A stretch of DNA of 64,000 bases from Membranipora membranacea. Lineage: Eukaryota; Bryozoa; Gymnolaemata; Cheilostomatida; Membraniporidae. The stretch lies in NCBI GenBank assembly GCA_914767715.1, contig OU612069.1, positions 21,945,387 to 22,009,386 on the forward strand, read 5' to 3'. Below, piece after piece: positions 41,729 through 56,700 of the stretch (position 1 is its first letter; every line of letters starts with the position of its first letter). The position numbers and the translations under genes were made by a program. Under the pieces are notes generated by a model. It was not told the DNA's origin, ran no database searches, and saw only the letters and a list, made by a program, of their open reading frames with translations.

Positions 41729-44700
41729 GGCTATCTATGCTGCAGTCATCGCTGTCCCCATTCAGAGTAAGCTCTGTGATTTTCTAAAAGAAGAGAATAA
41801 CAACACATTCTTATTACAGTTGTTTTCCTACAATGCATTTGGTTCAACTCCACCGATACAATGCTTCTTTCAAGACTCCTTTGTATTTTAAGGAGTTGTC
41901 TGCTCTTGTACAGAGGTCTGAGCTCAAAGCTCAAAATAGTTATATGATTCGTTGGATTGAATGGTAACAGAGTCAGATAGTAAACTCAAAGTAGGGCTCC
42001 TAAAATAAAAATTTATCATTCATTGAGCATCAGCTTAGCAATGACCTTTGTTATTTGCTCGCTACTTTTAGTTCTAACAGGCTGCATACATATTTGTAAC
42101 TTGTTTAGAGAAACTAGGCTAAGACTTACTTGAAAGACCTTAAACAATCTTAAGTCTTTCAATTAAACTTGACTACCTGGAGCTTGAACTGCAATTAACC
42201 TAAAAGTGCCAGTCTGTGTGCAATTCATTGTACTGAGCCAGATAGTATGTCTTGACAAGCTTTGTCGGCTCCCCCTCCCCACCCAACAAAGGTTGTCATG
42301 ACAGGCCATTTGCCACTCAACTTACATTTTTTTTCCAACACTAAAGTTGATGCCGCCCTTCTGATTAGGTGCGGCTCTACAGAGATCCCCCATCTTCTCT
42401 ATCACCGCAGTGTCATTGTATCCCAGTGCCCTCACAGCTCCTTTGAAAGATAAACATATCAATTACTAGAAGGCAGCGCAGGCAGTGCAGGCAGTCAAAC
42501 AAAACTGGGGTAAAACATTGTGAACATAAGAAACTTAAACAAAGCCCAATATACAGATAAGGCACTTGAGGTTTGACCATTGAAATGTTTATTGGCAATG
42601 TTGTTCTCATTTGGTCTGCAGTCCAGGTTTTATTTACTACTTGATCAACTTTAATTGGGTTTTGAGTTTGAAAATTGCATGAGATTGAGCAGCGTTTCAC
42701 AATCACGTTCGAGTTGTTATTTGTTAAAGAAATCATTTACCCTATAGGAGTTTAATTTAGCTAGAGTTAAATTTCGCTAGTAGGCTTACTAGTGAAAATT
42801 TTTAAAAAATGTCAAAGCTGGGATTCAAACCCAGGGCATAATTCTCCATCTGATTGCAAGGCAGACACTTAGACCACTACACCACGCTAGCTTGCATGCT
42901 TGGCAAGGTGTATTCCTGTATAATTGTACATTGTTTATGCAACTATGGTGAGTGAGTTTAATTTAAGATACACTAAATTTCGCAATCTAGGAATCAACCG
43001 AAATGCGAATCCTAAATGCCGCGAAAACTAAACTCCTATAGGGTAGATTAAAATTAATATCAGTTGATCTCGAAAAGCTCAAACTCAAAATATGATTGAT
43101 GATAACACCGTTGCTACTACACATCCCAATGGTGTAATGGCACCCTAGAATAAATGCATCACTGCTAATACTCCATTTAATGTCCTGTCTAGATTTATCA
43201 TTAAATTTTTGAAGTACAGTGAGAACCACTACCCCTGCCTGCTCATAAATATCATGTGCTTCTACCCTTAAAAACTCACAGAGTAAATAATGAATAACAA
43301 TTGTCTATGTTGCCTATCACATGAGGGTTCATACTAAATGCCTTACACAAGTAGTTGTCTTCCAAAACCTCATGGGCAGGTAACTTCCGCTAATAATTCT
43401 GAAAGCACTCATTGAATCAACAAAGGTGTGTAAATTACGCTTGAGGCAGCATTTTGTCATCAAAGCCTTTACTTACTTCCTATCGTCTTGAAGACTCTTG
43501 TGCCTGCAAGGCACTGTTTTGTCTTTGTGCCCTGCAGCGTGAAATGCTGCCAAACATGGTTTGAAGCCACTCTCCTCATTGTGGTGAAAACAGCCTCGGT
43601 GAGGCTCCTTCCTCCGATTGTCTCACAGAATTTTTGCTGCAAGAATAAATTTTATGAAAACTGAAAAAAAACACAACATTTTTATAATGGCGTATCTGTA
43701 TATGTGTCATGAAAGTTAAAAAGTCTGTTTTTTTCCGTCCAGGCCCCCATGTAGCCGATCTGGCGATATGGTTGACATTCTGTAATTCGCCTTCTCTTTG
43801 CCGTTATGGTTAATAAGAGCAAACTAATTCGAGCACAGTCATGATTCATCAGATGTAGATCATGTGCTGCAGAAATGATTCTTCCCTTCACCTATTTTTG
43901 CAGCATATTTGCTACCCAAAATTTTTGATATTGCAAATTAAAATACTGATCAACCACTGGTCTACTTACAAACTGCTGATACTTGGTATCATCCTCTTTG
44001 AGTTGCTCGTTGAAAAGCATGAGCTCCTCTGGAGATTCCAGAGGGCTCTCAAACATGTCGAGTATGTTTTTCTCGACTGCAGAGAAACTGCCACTCTCTC
44101 CTCTCTCAAGGTGTCTGATTATCTTGCTGACCTTCATATCAAGGTTTGTCAGCAACCCTATAGAAGAAATATGAAAATCCATTCAACCAATTATTCACAA
44201 AGTTTTTTCCAGCGATACAACCAAAGGCAAAGTCTTTTGTTTCGCAACGAATATATTGGGGTTCTGTGTCCTGTATTTGAGGGAAGACTGTGGATGAATT
44301 ACTTTGCCTGATTGTGTTGGTGTTGGCAGTAAGTGACATCCTAATAATTGACAAACAGATAAAAAAGTGTATCATTTAGATCGAAATGGTCGCTGCCATC
44401 CAGGGAGTATTAATCTATTTATCAACATTCAAATAACTCACTTTCAATTTTCTGATTTGAAGTTTCCCCCAACTCCACACACGATTGTGAATATCCATCT
44501 ACAATAAAAACTTGGAATTAAAATATCATAGTATTCCATTAAAAGCTAAAAGTTCCTTATCAAGGTTCAACAGTTCAATCAGGAGTTGTCCACCATTTTT
44601 CACAGAGGGGGACAACTCATAAGATATTTATGTATTTCGTTACTAATAGGGTTGTGTTGTTATAGTATACCATTGTTGAGCTGAAAAAGTGACCAATGTG

Positions 44701-47700
44701 CTTAAATCTAGTTACATAACAAAGGTAGCGAGGTGGTCCACAGTTTTGATAGGAACAGATGATAAATATCCATCTAGCAAACTTGACTGAGCTTTTGTAG
44801 TTCGGAAATTACCGTATCGATTCGGATCAAGTTGATCACATTTATCATCAGCAACAAAATTGATTACTCTGCAGTGATCTCGGCCAATCTATTGGTTGGA
44901 ATTTATTCAAATATTTGACCAAATTATGTGAAAAGGATTTCAGATGATAAGTTTTCAAAAATCTTAAGCTTATCTGTAATCTTTTGGAAATTGTCCTGCT
45001 ATAGGTTCAATCCAACTTCATCTTACTGCAATGAACATGTTTTATAGAGTGCACTGATATATTGAACCACCTATGCATGTTTCTGAGGCATTCCAATTAA
45101 GTGTTAGAAGCGGAAGCAGATCTCGGTTCCGGTCCAAAGTTGTCTGGCCATTATCTGTTCCAATATTATTCTCTCATTTGAGCAATACAGTTCAAGTCTC
45201 AGAAAAAACTGGATACCGTATCTTTGTTGCAATGAGCCTGATTTTTGTACAGAGACTAAAAGGAGAAAGGGATACTTACGCGTACTAGCCGATGGTTCTG
45301 GACTCATAATTCTGGGCTTTTTTCTTTCGGAGTTGAAATGAGATCTTCATCTAAAAACAAAGAATTTTTTTGCTAGCAATCGATAAATTGTTAGGTACTT
45401 ATTCTGAAGTTGTATTTTCACTCTATCTAAACTTAACAACAAAACAAAGTGGCTGCTTTTAATGTAAATATGGGTTATCAATGAACCGAAATGGATCCAT
45501 GATATTCATCTTTGGCAGAAACCATCTAAATATTGAACCCATGGTGGACGTTAACTGTCAACGGATGTTAGTTGATATTGAAGATACCAAGAGAGAAATA
45601 GATGTTTAGTACTTCTGGTGTATTTCAATTATTGTTCACAGATGGTCGGAGTTGTCAACCCCTTTCCCGTGACATCGCAACTCCAAGGCAATGTCAAAAA
45701 TAGACTTGGCTGATAATAATGATCCCTTCCTGCGACTACAACAACGCCCGGATGATTGGGCTAGTTTATTGTGTTGCAAAAATCAGAGATATCGAATCAT
45801 TGAACATATATATATATTGGGAAGAGGCTGCCTCGAATAACATTATAGGTTATTAAATCAATTCTGAGTCAAGTGCATCTGGTGGGGCCCGCTATCATGA
45901 TTCTTCTATAATCGGTCTTTAAGTTGGTAATGCATTTTATCTCATGAATCAATCTTGAGTTATAACTCACCATGAGAGGTCTTTAGATCAAATGACGGTA
46001 GTGGTATAGCCATACTACTGCCATCATGTGTACTATTGTCATCATTTGCACCATTCCTCTCTTCTCCATCACCATCATCTTTAAAAAATTACAACTGAAT
46101 TATTTTCTTAGTCAAATGATTGCACCGGGCACAAAATTGTTTATTATATGGACCATAACAAACCACGGATCATATTTAACGTATTGCCGTATTGCCGGCA
46201 AGGGGTTTGAGTGCAACAAATCGATAATGGTGCTCAATGTGGGATACATTTTAATATATATCACAGTATAAAGGAAATGGCTACGGCTACGGATAGAACC
46301 AACATGTTGGTTAGCCCATCTGAGGCATCTGGCCGAGCTAACCTAGCTATCCTATGTATCTGGCAGAGCTAAAAGTGCCCCAAACCTGTGGAAAATACGG
46401 CGTGTGTAGCCACAGCTGAAGGCTTGGTGCCAAAATATTAACCATGCCATTTTGATTTCAGCTTTTTTACTAAGACCTGTCCTGTATCAAGTAGGTGTTG
46501 GAACTCCTGGGTTTGCATGTCTCCACAACTAGATACTGCTGCGAAATGAAGGAGACTAGGTTGCTTGGCCAAGCTCTCAATTAACCCGCTCCCCCAGCAG
46601 GTAATTTTACAGTGTCATTCTTGTTAATCAGTCTTCACCCAACAGGTTGTCTAAGGCCAAAAAATGACTTTTTGGTTTAACTGACCATCACTTCAGATGA
46701 TACACAATTGGCTAAATTGCAATTCCATCCAGACTCCAGGACTAAAAAGACAAAAAGGAATTAAAAATCAACTGATCAAATACACCAAGGAAAGTGCTCT
46801 CCATAAAATTGTTGCGGTACCCACCGAGAACTTGCAGAAGTCCAAGTGATCATTTGAACCCCCTCCCCGCCCCCCAATTGTGCAGTGTCATTCTTTTAAA
46901 TCAGTATTCAATCAACAGCCACAAAAATCTTTGTCAAGGGACTATCATTTCAAATTAACTAGAATTAGATTCCATGCACATTCAAAATATAAAATAGGTA
47001 TTTAGAAAAGAAATTAAAAATCAAGTAATCAATTACACCACGAAGACGCCCTCAATAAAATTGTTGCAGTACCCACCAAGAGCTTGCAGAAGTTCCGGAA
47101 AGACAAAACAAGAGAACAGTATAGAATGTGACTGAAATATGAAAAGCAGGCTCCATCGTGTATGACCCACACACAATGAGAAATCTGTAACTGTAGATAA
47201 TCCCTTAATTGAAACAGTAATAAGAGTTTAGTGACCTGAATAACTATATAAACTAAATGTCCATTAAAATATCCATCAAATTTCCTCTGTTATCTGAGGG
47301 ACCACAGTTGAACACACTCATGTTGGGTCTCAGGCCTCTTATGCTATATGATGGTGAGTGAAGTAATTTGTCTACAAGTGTGTCGGGCCATTCTCCCTGT
47401 TAAGGTGGCTTAAGGCAGAGAGTCTGTATTTATTAATTTATTGGCAATAATTAAACAACTATAAACAAACGCAAAGTTGCTCCTACACAATTTGTGTAGA
47501 AGAATTACAAAGGAAATTGTGGCCATTACGATATAAAACAGGGACATGAAAACATGGTGGATCTATTGAATAGCCAGCCTTTGTGGTAGCTTTAACAGAA
47601 CAGTAGGGATTCATAGCACTCCACTGTGTAGCATTAGCAATACTGTAAAATATGGTCTTCATTACCCTGCCTGGCATGGTTGTGTGTTGAAGCTCAACAT

Positions 47701-50700
47701 TAGACTCGCCTTTAGCCTTGGAACTCAGATTTAAATATTAAAAATGTAAATTTACTATCAGCTGGATTTATCATTTCTACTGTATCAGAAATCTATGCTG
47801 CTCTATATGTCATATCAATAGTTAATACTGTGGAAGACGATGTGTATCTGTTAACTGGATACTATCTGAAGTAAAAGTCGTTTTCTGTGGTGATGCTATT
47901 TACTAATTAGATATCTTATAATGGATCGATGTTTTTTCAGTGGGTCAGTTACATGAGCAAAGACCAGGGAGGGTTTCTAGCTTTTATTTGTGACCCTGCA
48001 ATTTTATACTATCCTGTGTACATCGAGAGCACGAAGCGCCTGAGCAAACCGAGCTGGGGCTGGGGCCAGAGCCTAGAGAGATATTTTGGGCCTTCAAAAT
48101 TCAATTGAATGGGTTTTGGAGGAGTTTACAAGCAGATTACTGAAAGCATAAAACAGTCAACCTGGATATGCTATCTACGGCCGCGATCGCCATCTCGAAC
48201 GCCATTGAGGGATGGCTGTGGAGTTTGTTTGTTATGCTATATCTCATCATACATTCAAGGTGCTTTTCATTGAATCAGGGAGACTTCTCCCTGATTGGAT
48301 TAAGCATGACATAAATATTCCACTTTAATCCACCCGACAGCACCCTAATCAGATGCCTGCATAGCAATGATGCGTTTTTTCTGAGGGAGATCAATTTTAT
48401 TAAGCTTCAGCATACGCAGCTGGATTTTATTGTGAAAAAACTAGGGAGCTCTTGCAGTCTTAGAACGAAAAAAAATCACAGATTAGTAGGGGCTAATAAA
48501 TTTTGATTATATGTGGCCTCAGCTCAATTTGTGTTAAAGTGAGGGATGGTTCGTTGATACCCTTCATTTATTTTCGATGACACTTGGCTACAATACAATT
48601 CACTGCCAAGCTTTTGATCTCTACTGTTGAATAGAGTTGATGATTGACTGTCTATTCACATCTCATAAAATTGTCGATAAGCATTCAGCATCTAATATCG
48701 TTATTTACATAATATTATTGAACGGAATAGGCTGTGTAATATATAACTTAGGGTCAGATGAGTGGCCCGACCAGGCCGGTGTAGGCCATATACTAGGATC
48801 CGGCCCCAGCAGACACTAGGTGATACATCAATGGACATTCGTTATATCAATTTTCTATAGGTCACAACGCCTAGAGGTGATAAACTGAATGTCCGTTGAC
48901 ATATCTTCTAATCTCTGCCCACCTAACAGACCCACTAAAAGCCCTCCCCCTCCCTGCCCCAATCAGTCTCCAAATAACTTTGTATCAAATCTTCCTACGG
49001 AGTCGTCTGCTCCTTCTCGAGAAGAACATAACTCTTTATATCGATTTAAATCTATGTTAGAATTTAATTATGATGATAGTTAAAGCAGTTGTGATTGGCT
49101 AGGTCTGATTGGAAAATGTTGTATCATTGGTCCTCCTTGTCATATTGTAAACAAACCCATATCCGGTTAAGGGACTTGAAAAAGTTGTACCAAGTGAAGG
49201 GAGAGTAGGCCTACCAACTTAAGATTTTTGAGTTCAGAATTAGAGCCAAGATTTATCATCAAAACAAGTGCTTACCACTCTGTACTAGATTCGATGGTAT
49301 GTCATATATTCACAAAATCATGAATGGAACTAACTTAGAGATTAGGGGCTTGTGACTGTGTGTATGTCAAGGCTGCCTCTCACAGTCCTCATCATTGGCA
49401 TCATCAGGCTCACTCAGGCTTGTTGTTTGGCCACTGGCCCTGACTGGGGCATTCGACCACTGGACTTGCACCAACTACAGAAGGCCTGTGACGTTGGCAT
49501 TACAGAAAAAGGCCCTTTTTCCAGTTATAGTTATGTATCATGGGCCCCTGAGACTTACATGCCTTTTCTTTGCCAATATCTTATATCATGGTTGACACTG
49601 GAATTGGCAAAATAAAGGTGCAAGTCCAAGGGTCCTTGTTCTGTATGGGCAAAAGCCGTTTTTTTATGAAATAATCTTAGTAGTTGTTGTTGCAAGGAGT
49701 TGTTGCAGCCCATGGTGCGTGCTATTATGTTGGCTCTTCTTCTCCCCACTCACCACTGAATCATAGCCAACCCATTGACAATGACTAGCATGACTATGAG
49801 TGTAGCCTGCCACTCTGCTCTGCGACATGGCTGTAAATGTTTAAAACATGTTCAGTAAGTAAGGGTGTCATGGATGCCCTGAACCTGCCCTTAAGATTAT
49901 GCTAGGATTCATCTTACAGTATTTTTTGGTATAGCATGGTGTTGGTTTTGGTATGTATGGTGCGCACTGTGTGTTAGGGTATATTTTATTTTTGCAATGT
50001 TTAGGTGGTTGATGCTGAACATTGGCAGCCCCTCACTCAATGGTATGCTGTGAGGTTATCATCATTACAAAAATTTAGGCCTATAATGTTCCTGAATGGG
50101 CCCTATAAAAACCTTTGCTGGCGGCATATGTTGTAAGAATGTGCCAGGTGCTGTGTGGGACATATCTTACAGCACTCGAGGCCTATAAAATATTGATGTT
50201 TGGGCTGTAGGGACGCATGAGTGCTGTAGGAGATGCATGAGTGCTGTAGGACATATCCCATACAGCACCTGCCACATGTCTCACAACCATGGGCCCCTGG
50301 GACTTACATGTCTTTACTTTGCCAATGTCCACTATCAACCACCCAAAAAACACCAAACAGGGTAAGACACAACATTTTTGTTGTTTACAACCTACCTTGA
50401 AATCTCTCACACTAACTCACTCATCCTTCCTCTTTCATTTGCTTCAGGTTTGAAGTTTCTAGCACAAACAGAGCTGACTTTATGGACCAGAGAAAAAAAT
50501 ACTTCTACAAAATTCACAAAAACCTGAGTAGGCTGAAATGGCTGCATGAGTATTGATATCCCCACATGATTATTGTATATGAGTGTAAAAAGAACCAATT
50601 TAGTGAAATAAAAAAAAAGTACAATAATCATGTAGAGCAGTAATTTGGAGCGATGTGTTAGTGATCCTTCATTTAGTGAATCATTGCTCATTTTAATCAA

Positions 50701-53700
50701 ACCCCCCCCTTGTTCATTATCATGTATATCCTCAGAGACCTAATCTGTATTCCAGAAAATTGCAATATGGGATGTTCATCAGCATACCATATTGCTTTTC
50801 TTGCTGGTCACATGTCTATCAATGTCCTCATGTCACTCATAATGCTGAATAAGTCGATTGACAAGAAAAGGGGACAGATACCGTTGCAACTTGGTGGTTT
50901 ATGTAGATCGATTCCCTTAGCATTGTCATGCGGCTACTTTTTTTGTAGCCACATGACATTGATGGTTTAAGTGGGTTGATTTACTAATATTGTTGATTGT
51001 GTTGAATGAGCCAACTTGTTACGATGAAGGGGACAATCTATGTATTCATAATCTCTATCAGAAACTGATGTTATCCGATTCACAGCGAGTGACCTCGTTA
51101 TGCATCATGTGATTGATAAAATACCCACAATGCATCTGTTACCTAGGATACAAGACGGTTCAGCTCAATTACATAAATGCTATCATGGACCTGATCTGTA
51201 ACCCAGAAAATTGAATTTAGGGATACTTCTTCGTTGAGTTGTTTGAATTCATGTGTCATTTGTCGGTTACATGTAGTTTAAATGCCTTACCACCACTCAT
51301 TGTGTTGAATAGGTTGATTCTTTTAGAGGGGGGGGGGGTGATAAATCTATATTCAGACGCTCAATCTTTTGATTTAATTCTATCACATAGAGTGAGTGGG
51401 CATGTGACGTCTCATCGTATTGACGTTGTCACAATGACACTCTTATCTCAAGTTCCTCTCAATGTTGGCTATAAATACTTGATATTATCAGTGCAGTATT
51501 GTTCAAATATCAACAACACTCAGGCTACATCAGAGTTTTGTAATTTACATATTATCAGTATATATTATAGGACCACATGCTCTTGACATTTACATTGGCT
51601 TTCTTATCTCAGAGTTGAACTGATAATGTATGAACAGTGACCAGTGATAGCGCTTGGTTTCTACTGAGCAGTTACCATAACAGCGCTGAGTGTGACTGAG
51701 GGTTTTGTTTTTATCTACAGAACTGTGTCCTGGAATATTGCACCAACTTACCTCTGAAGGTAGAGGCGGAGATCAGATTTCCTCAGTGAAATTTGAATAA
51801 ATAAGAGCTGAAGTGTCACCACAGAGAGCGATATCAGACAAACCTGAATATAGAAACTCTCTCAGGGATTTGTGAATAGTCTTTTTGAGCTAACTACAAT
51901 TAACAGATTACCATGGCAGCACTTACACTTAGACTGCTTACACTTCTGTTTGCTGTCAGCTTCTGCTCAGCTATCAGAGGTGAGTTATTTTTGTCGCAAC
52001 TTTGATTGGCTGCCAACCAGTCAATCGAGTGTGTCTCGTCTCAATAATTATTCATAAGCAAGACAGTGTTGGGTGGCGGAGGGGGGGAGGGCGGAGGGGA
52101 TCATTTTGAGGATTCCAACGATGTCTGGTGTCATTCTTTAAAAATAGAAAATCCTGATCCAACAATGTATCACCTATAGGTGATTCGATATACTGACAGA
52201 GTAGCCTTGGCGCTCGGCCAGTTTTTCCAATTTGGAAATGTGGCCAAGTGACAAGGCTACTGATGTAGGACTCTATAATACTCACAACTTTACATTTCAG
52301 AACATGTAACACCGTGAAAGAAATATATCCCTGTTATGGTATTATTCTTATAACCAGAGATGATGATAGAATGCTATAGAACCAAATTAACTCGTCACCC
52401 ATCGCTCATCTTGTTCCAACCAATATCAAATTTACATAGAAACATTGACTCTTATCGTATTGGAGGACTCCCCAGGTTTCCCTTGTTGCCTGGTTAGGGC
52501 CGTTGTTACCACCATAAACTGGTGGTTCGATCAAAAGGTTCACTTGAGTATTGCCTCTCAGCTCATAATGGGTTATTTTTTGCAGAAGACCTCATCCTCT
52601 CATTCGAGATCGATGCTAGTATTCTCATCACACGATGCTTGGACTAGGTACAATATACCAAGCATTTATTGTAGTGCCATACTGGTTGGAATATAGATTG
52701 ATGAAGAAAGTGAATATAATAAAAAGTCTCTGACAGTGTTTTGGCAAAGTTTACTGTGTTAGAAAATATATTATTGGCAATGTAGGCCTAATAATTTTGT
52801 TATTAGGCTGAAAAAATCTGAGCTCCAGAAAAATTGACAATAAATCTGGGTTATTTTCACCCAAAATGAACAAAGGCAAGAAGAGAAAACTCATTTCCAG
52901 TAATGATCCTGATGAGGATGATGCTGAGGATAATATCTTCACCTATTCGCTCAACAAGTTGAAGGCATTACAAAAGAAAATCGACTCTACTACCACTGAT
53001 GAGTCTATCACCATAAAAGGTAATCCGGGAAACATCCAAATTGTCGTTGACTGCAGCACAGCTGTTTTTGAGCTTGTCAGATCTATATTTCAAACATCAA
53101 TTCAGGAGCAATATCTTTATGTAACTAGGAAAATGAATAAAGATAAGGACAAAAACACAACAGCCACCATATTCACCGTTAAAAACAAGAAGAAATCGGA
53201 TAGACGCCTTTATACTGCAAACTTTTACCATACCACTTCTAGAATACTGGTGAATGCTATCAAAGATGTGGATGTGTTTATAAGTCACTACTCTAAGCTG
53301 GTAGGTGAATTACAGCCAGAAACAATTGCCAGTTTAAACGAGAAAGTCCGTTCCTCATGCTCAAATGCAATGGAATCGCTAAAAAGTAAACAAACCAATG
53401 CCAACAGCAGCACAACTCAACAACAAAGCACACAAGGTGCTCTAGGGGGATCTACAGTTTCACTGCCAGAGTCTTCTCAGTGTTCCCTGTCTGGGACAAT
53501 GGAGACTTCTGCTCCATTCGTCGACAGCGCTCCCAGTCATTCCAGGGACAGAGATTATGGGGAGAGTCCCGGATGTGCGTCATGCAGAACTCTACATGGC
53601 GTGCTTTCTATTATGATGGAGAAGATGGACAGCATGCAGGAGAAGATGGACAGCATGCAGGTTAAATTGGATAAAATTACTAGTGCTTTTTCTGAGAGCC

Positions 53701-56700
53701 CTAGTACAAAGGAATGTCCATCAAATTCCAAAAATACCGTACAACAAACATATCTTCCAACTCAAACTCTTAACACCACACAACAATGGTCATCAGTTGC
53801 AAGCAGCAGTAGACAACTCCACAGAAATATTCCTTCATCAACAACACATCAAAACACACCAACACCAAGTTCACCGGCAACCACATCCAACACACCAGAT
53901 CACATGCCATCTATTACAAAAACAGCTCGTCCAAACAACTTCAACCCCAAGCACTGCATCGTAATAAGTATCAACAAGTCATCAAAAACCTACCAAAACT
54001 ATAATCAAGACAACATCAGACGTGAGATTAACCGTGAATTCGGCCCAACAATCATAGAAAACATAACGACCTACAATTTCAAGACAGAATCTCCAAAAAT
54101 TATGCTGCACCTTCGCGATGAAAAGACAGTGACCAAGTTGATTAACACTTGGAATACATTACTATTTGAAAATTCGCAAGTAAGAAAAACAATCAATCCA
54201 GAATCAGCAAAAGTCAACACTGGTATGCTGAGAGGCATTCCTATCGATGCTGATGATGAACTTGTAATAAAAGAGATATCACAGAATTTCCCCAACTCTT
54301 CAGCTATAAGGATTTACAAAGGGGAAAAGAAAATGCGCATCTTTAAAGTAAAGTTTGACACTCAGGACCAATACAACAAGGTCCTCAGTCAAGGTATGAT
54401 TTTAGACTCACTTAAACTTAAATGCCATTTTGAAAAACTTCTATGATGGCAATGAATTTTCATAGCGCATATCTTAATATCCGTGGATTGGCAAGCAAAC
54501 TGGAAGAGGTTCGTTTAATTCTTAGTGATCACAAATTTAGTATACTGTGTTTGGCTGAAACATTTTTGAATGAAAATGATGACAGCTGCCTATATGAGGT
54601 ACCAGGATATACGATGATAAGAAGGGATAGGCTCTGTAACAATGGTGGGGGATTACTCTGCTATGTCCATGATTCACTGGTCATTGAACATCTGGAAAAT
54701 TTAGATCTTTACATGGATGAGAGTATAACAGTCAAGGTCAGACCCAGAAGACAAAAGAGTTTTTTGGTTACATACTTATATAGACCTCCCCAATCAAAAG
54801 CATCATGGAACACAGACTTTTCAGAGTTTGTCGAGCGTTGTTATGGTTTGAACGATGAAATTATAATATTTGGTGATTTCAATATTGATTTGCTGAATCC
54901 AACTTCGAAAAACAGGTGGTTAGATAATGTTACCTCTCCACTACTGTTGAATCAACTTATATCTGAACCCACTCGCATAACTAATTCATCAAGGACACTA
55001 ATTGACCACATCTATTCAAGTAAAAGTGACAATATTGCTAAATCTGGTGTCATCAAATATTCACTGAGTGATCATTTCATGATAGTAGCTTCAAGAGAGA
55101 TTGCTAGAAATGTTAAAATATCTAAACAAAGATGTAAGGTAACATTTTTGGATTATTCATTTGCAACACCTGAAAACATTTTTAATACATTCTCAAGGGA
55201 AAATTTTGGTTACGTACTGTATGAAAGATCAATAGACTCAATGTTTGAGAAGTTCTATAGCCATTTGAATCATCTTATATCAAAACTCGTGTTTGAGAAG
55301 ACTCGTTTTGTAAGAACGCATAATCTTCCAAAATGGTTGGATGATGAGGTAAAAATGAACATCAAAATCAGAGATCAACTCAAACAAAACGGTGATTGGG
55401 AAGGATATAAAAAACAGCGAAATTATGTCACTAATATGATCAGACAAAAGAAGAAAAGAGCTATTTCTAATACTATTAAAGAGTCTAAAGGTAATACAAA
55501 ACCTGTTTGGGATGTATTAAAGAATAAAAAGAAGGAGACTTTCCCTGCGACAAATTTGAGTGCAGATCAATTTAACAGCCATTTCACATCCATTGCAAAA
55601 TCAATCACAAAGAACCTTGTTGTAACAGATGAGATGACATTTCCCGTATCCAAACATAATTTGACAGACATACCACAATTCACCCCTTTCACATGTACAA
55701 GAATATTGTTCCACATTCCTGATAGTAAAAGTACAGGACCTGACAGAATTACAGTGAAGATGTTGAAGCTTGTTTGGCCTTATATTGTGGATATTGTCAC
55801 CGATATGTTTAACAGGGTTTTAAGCAAAGGACAGTTCCCTTCAACTTGGAAACTAGCTCGAGTTTCACCAATACATAAATCTGGGGATATAAATAACCCA
55901 TCAAATTATAGGCCAATTTCAGTCTTGCCTGTTCTTTCAAAAATATTTGAGAAACACATAAATCACCATCTGCAAGAATATCTCACTAAGAACAAAATCA
56001 TCCATGAGCTTCAATGTGGATTTAGAAAAGGCCATTCTTGTTCAGACAGTTTATTTAAAATTATTTCAGACTCTTTGGTGGAGAAAATTAATGGAAATGT
56101 TATGACATTACTTTTTCTGGATTTTAAAAAGGCATTTGACTGTGTATCCCATGTTTTACTACACAATAAGTTGAAGGCTTGCGGCATCGGAGGAAATATG
56201 TTAAAACTTCTTGACACCTTTCTGACAGACAGAAGGCAGTTTGTTAAACTCAATAATATTGAATCTTGTAGATTGCCTATCACAATAGGGGTCCCTCAAG
56301 GTTCAATCCTAGCACCAACTTTGTTTCTCATCTTCATAAATGATTTATTAACTTCATCAAAATCAGACTCATCATCATATGCATATGCTGATGATACAGT
56401 GTTCCTGTCATCTGATAAAAACCTTCAGCAACTAAAGGCAAAGGCATCTGAAGATTTAAGTGGCATTTTGGATTGGTGCAATCGTAACCGGATGGTTATA
56501 AATGTTCAGAAATCTCATTACATGCTACTTAATATCTCAGATCCGCTTTATGACCTGGAACTGTACATAGGGCATGAAAAACTAAACAGACAGAGAACTA
56601 CAAGGCTTCTGGGTTTTGTGTTGAATGACTCACTTTCATGGCAGGATCATCTAGAGTATGTATATAAAAAAGTACAACGGAATGTTTACCTACTTCAAAA

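Noticed and set aside
42812-42895. Functional tRNA-Ala(TGC) gene
   Set aside because: Good T arm and boxes, but the acceptor stem does not pair and the variable region is too long.
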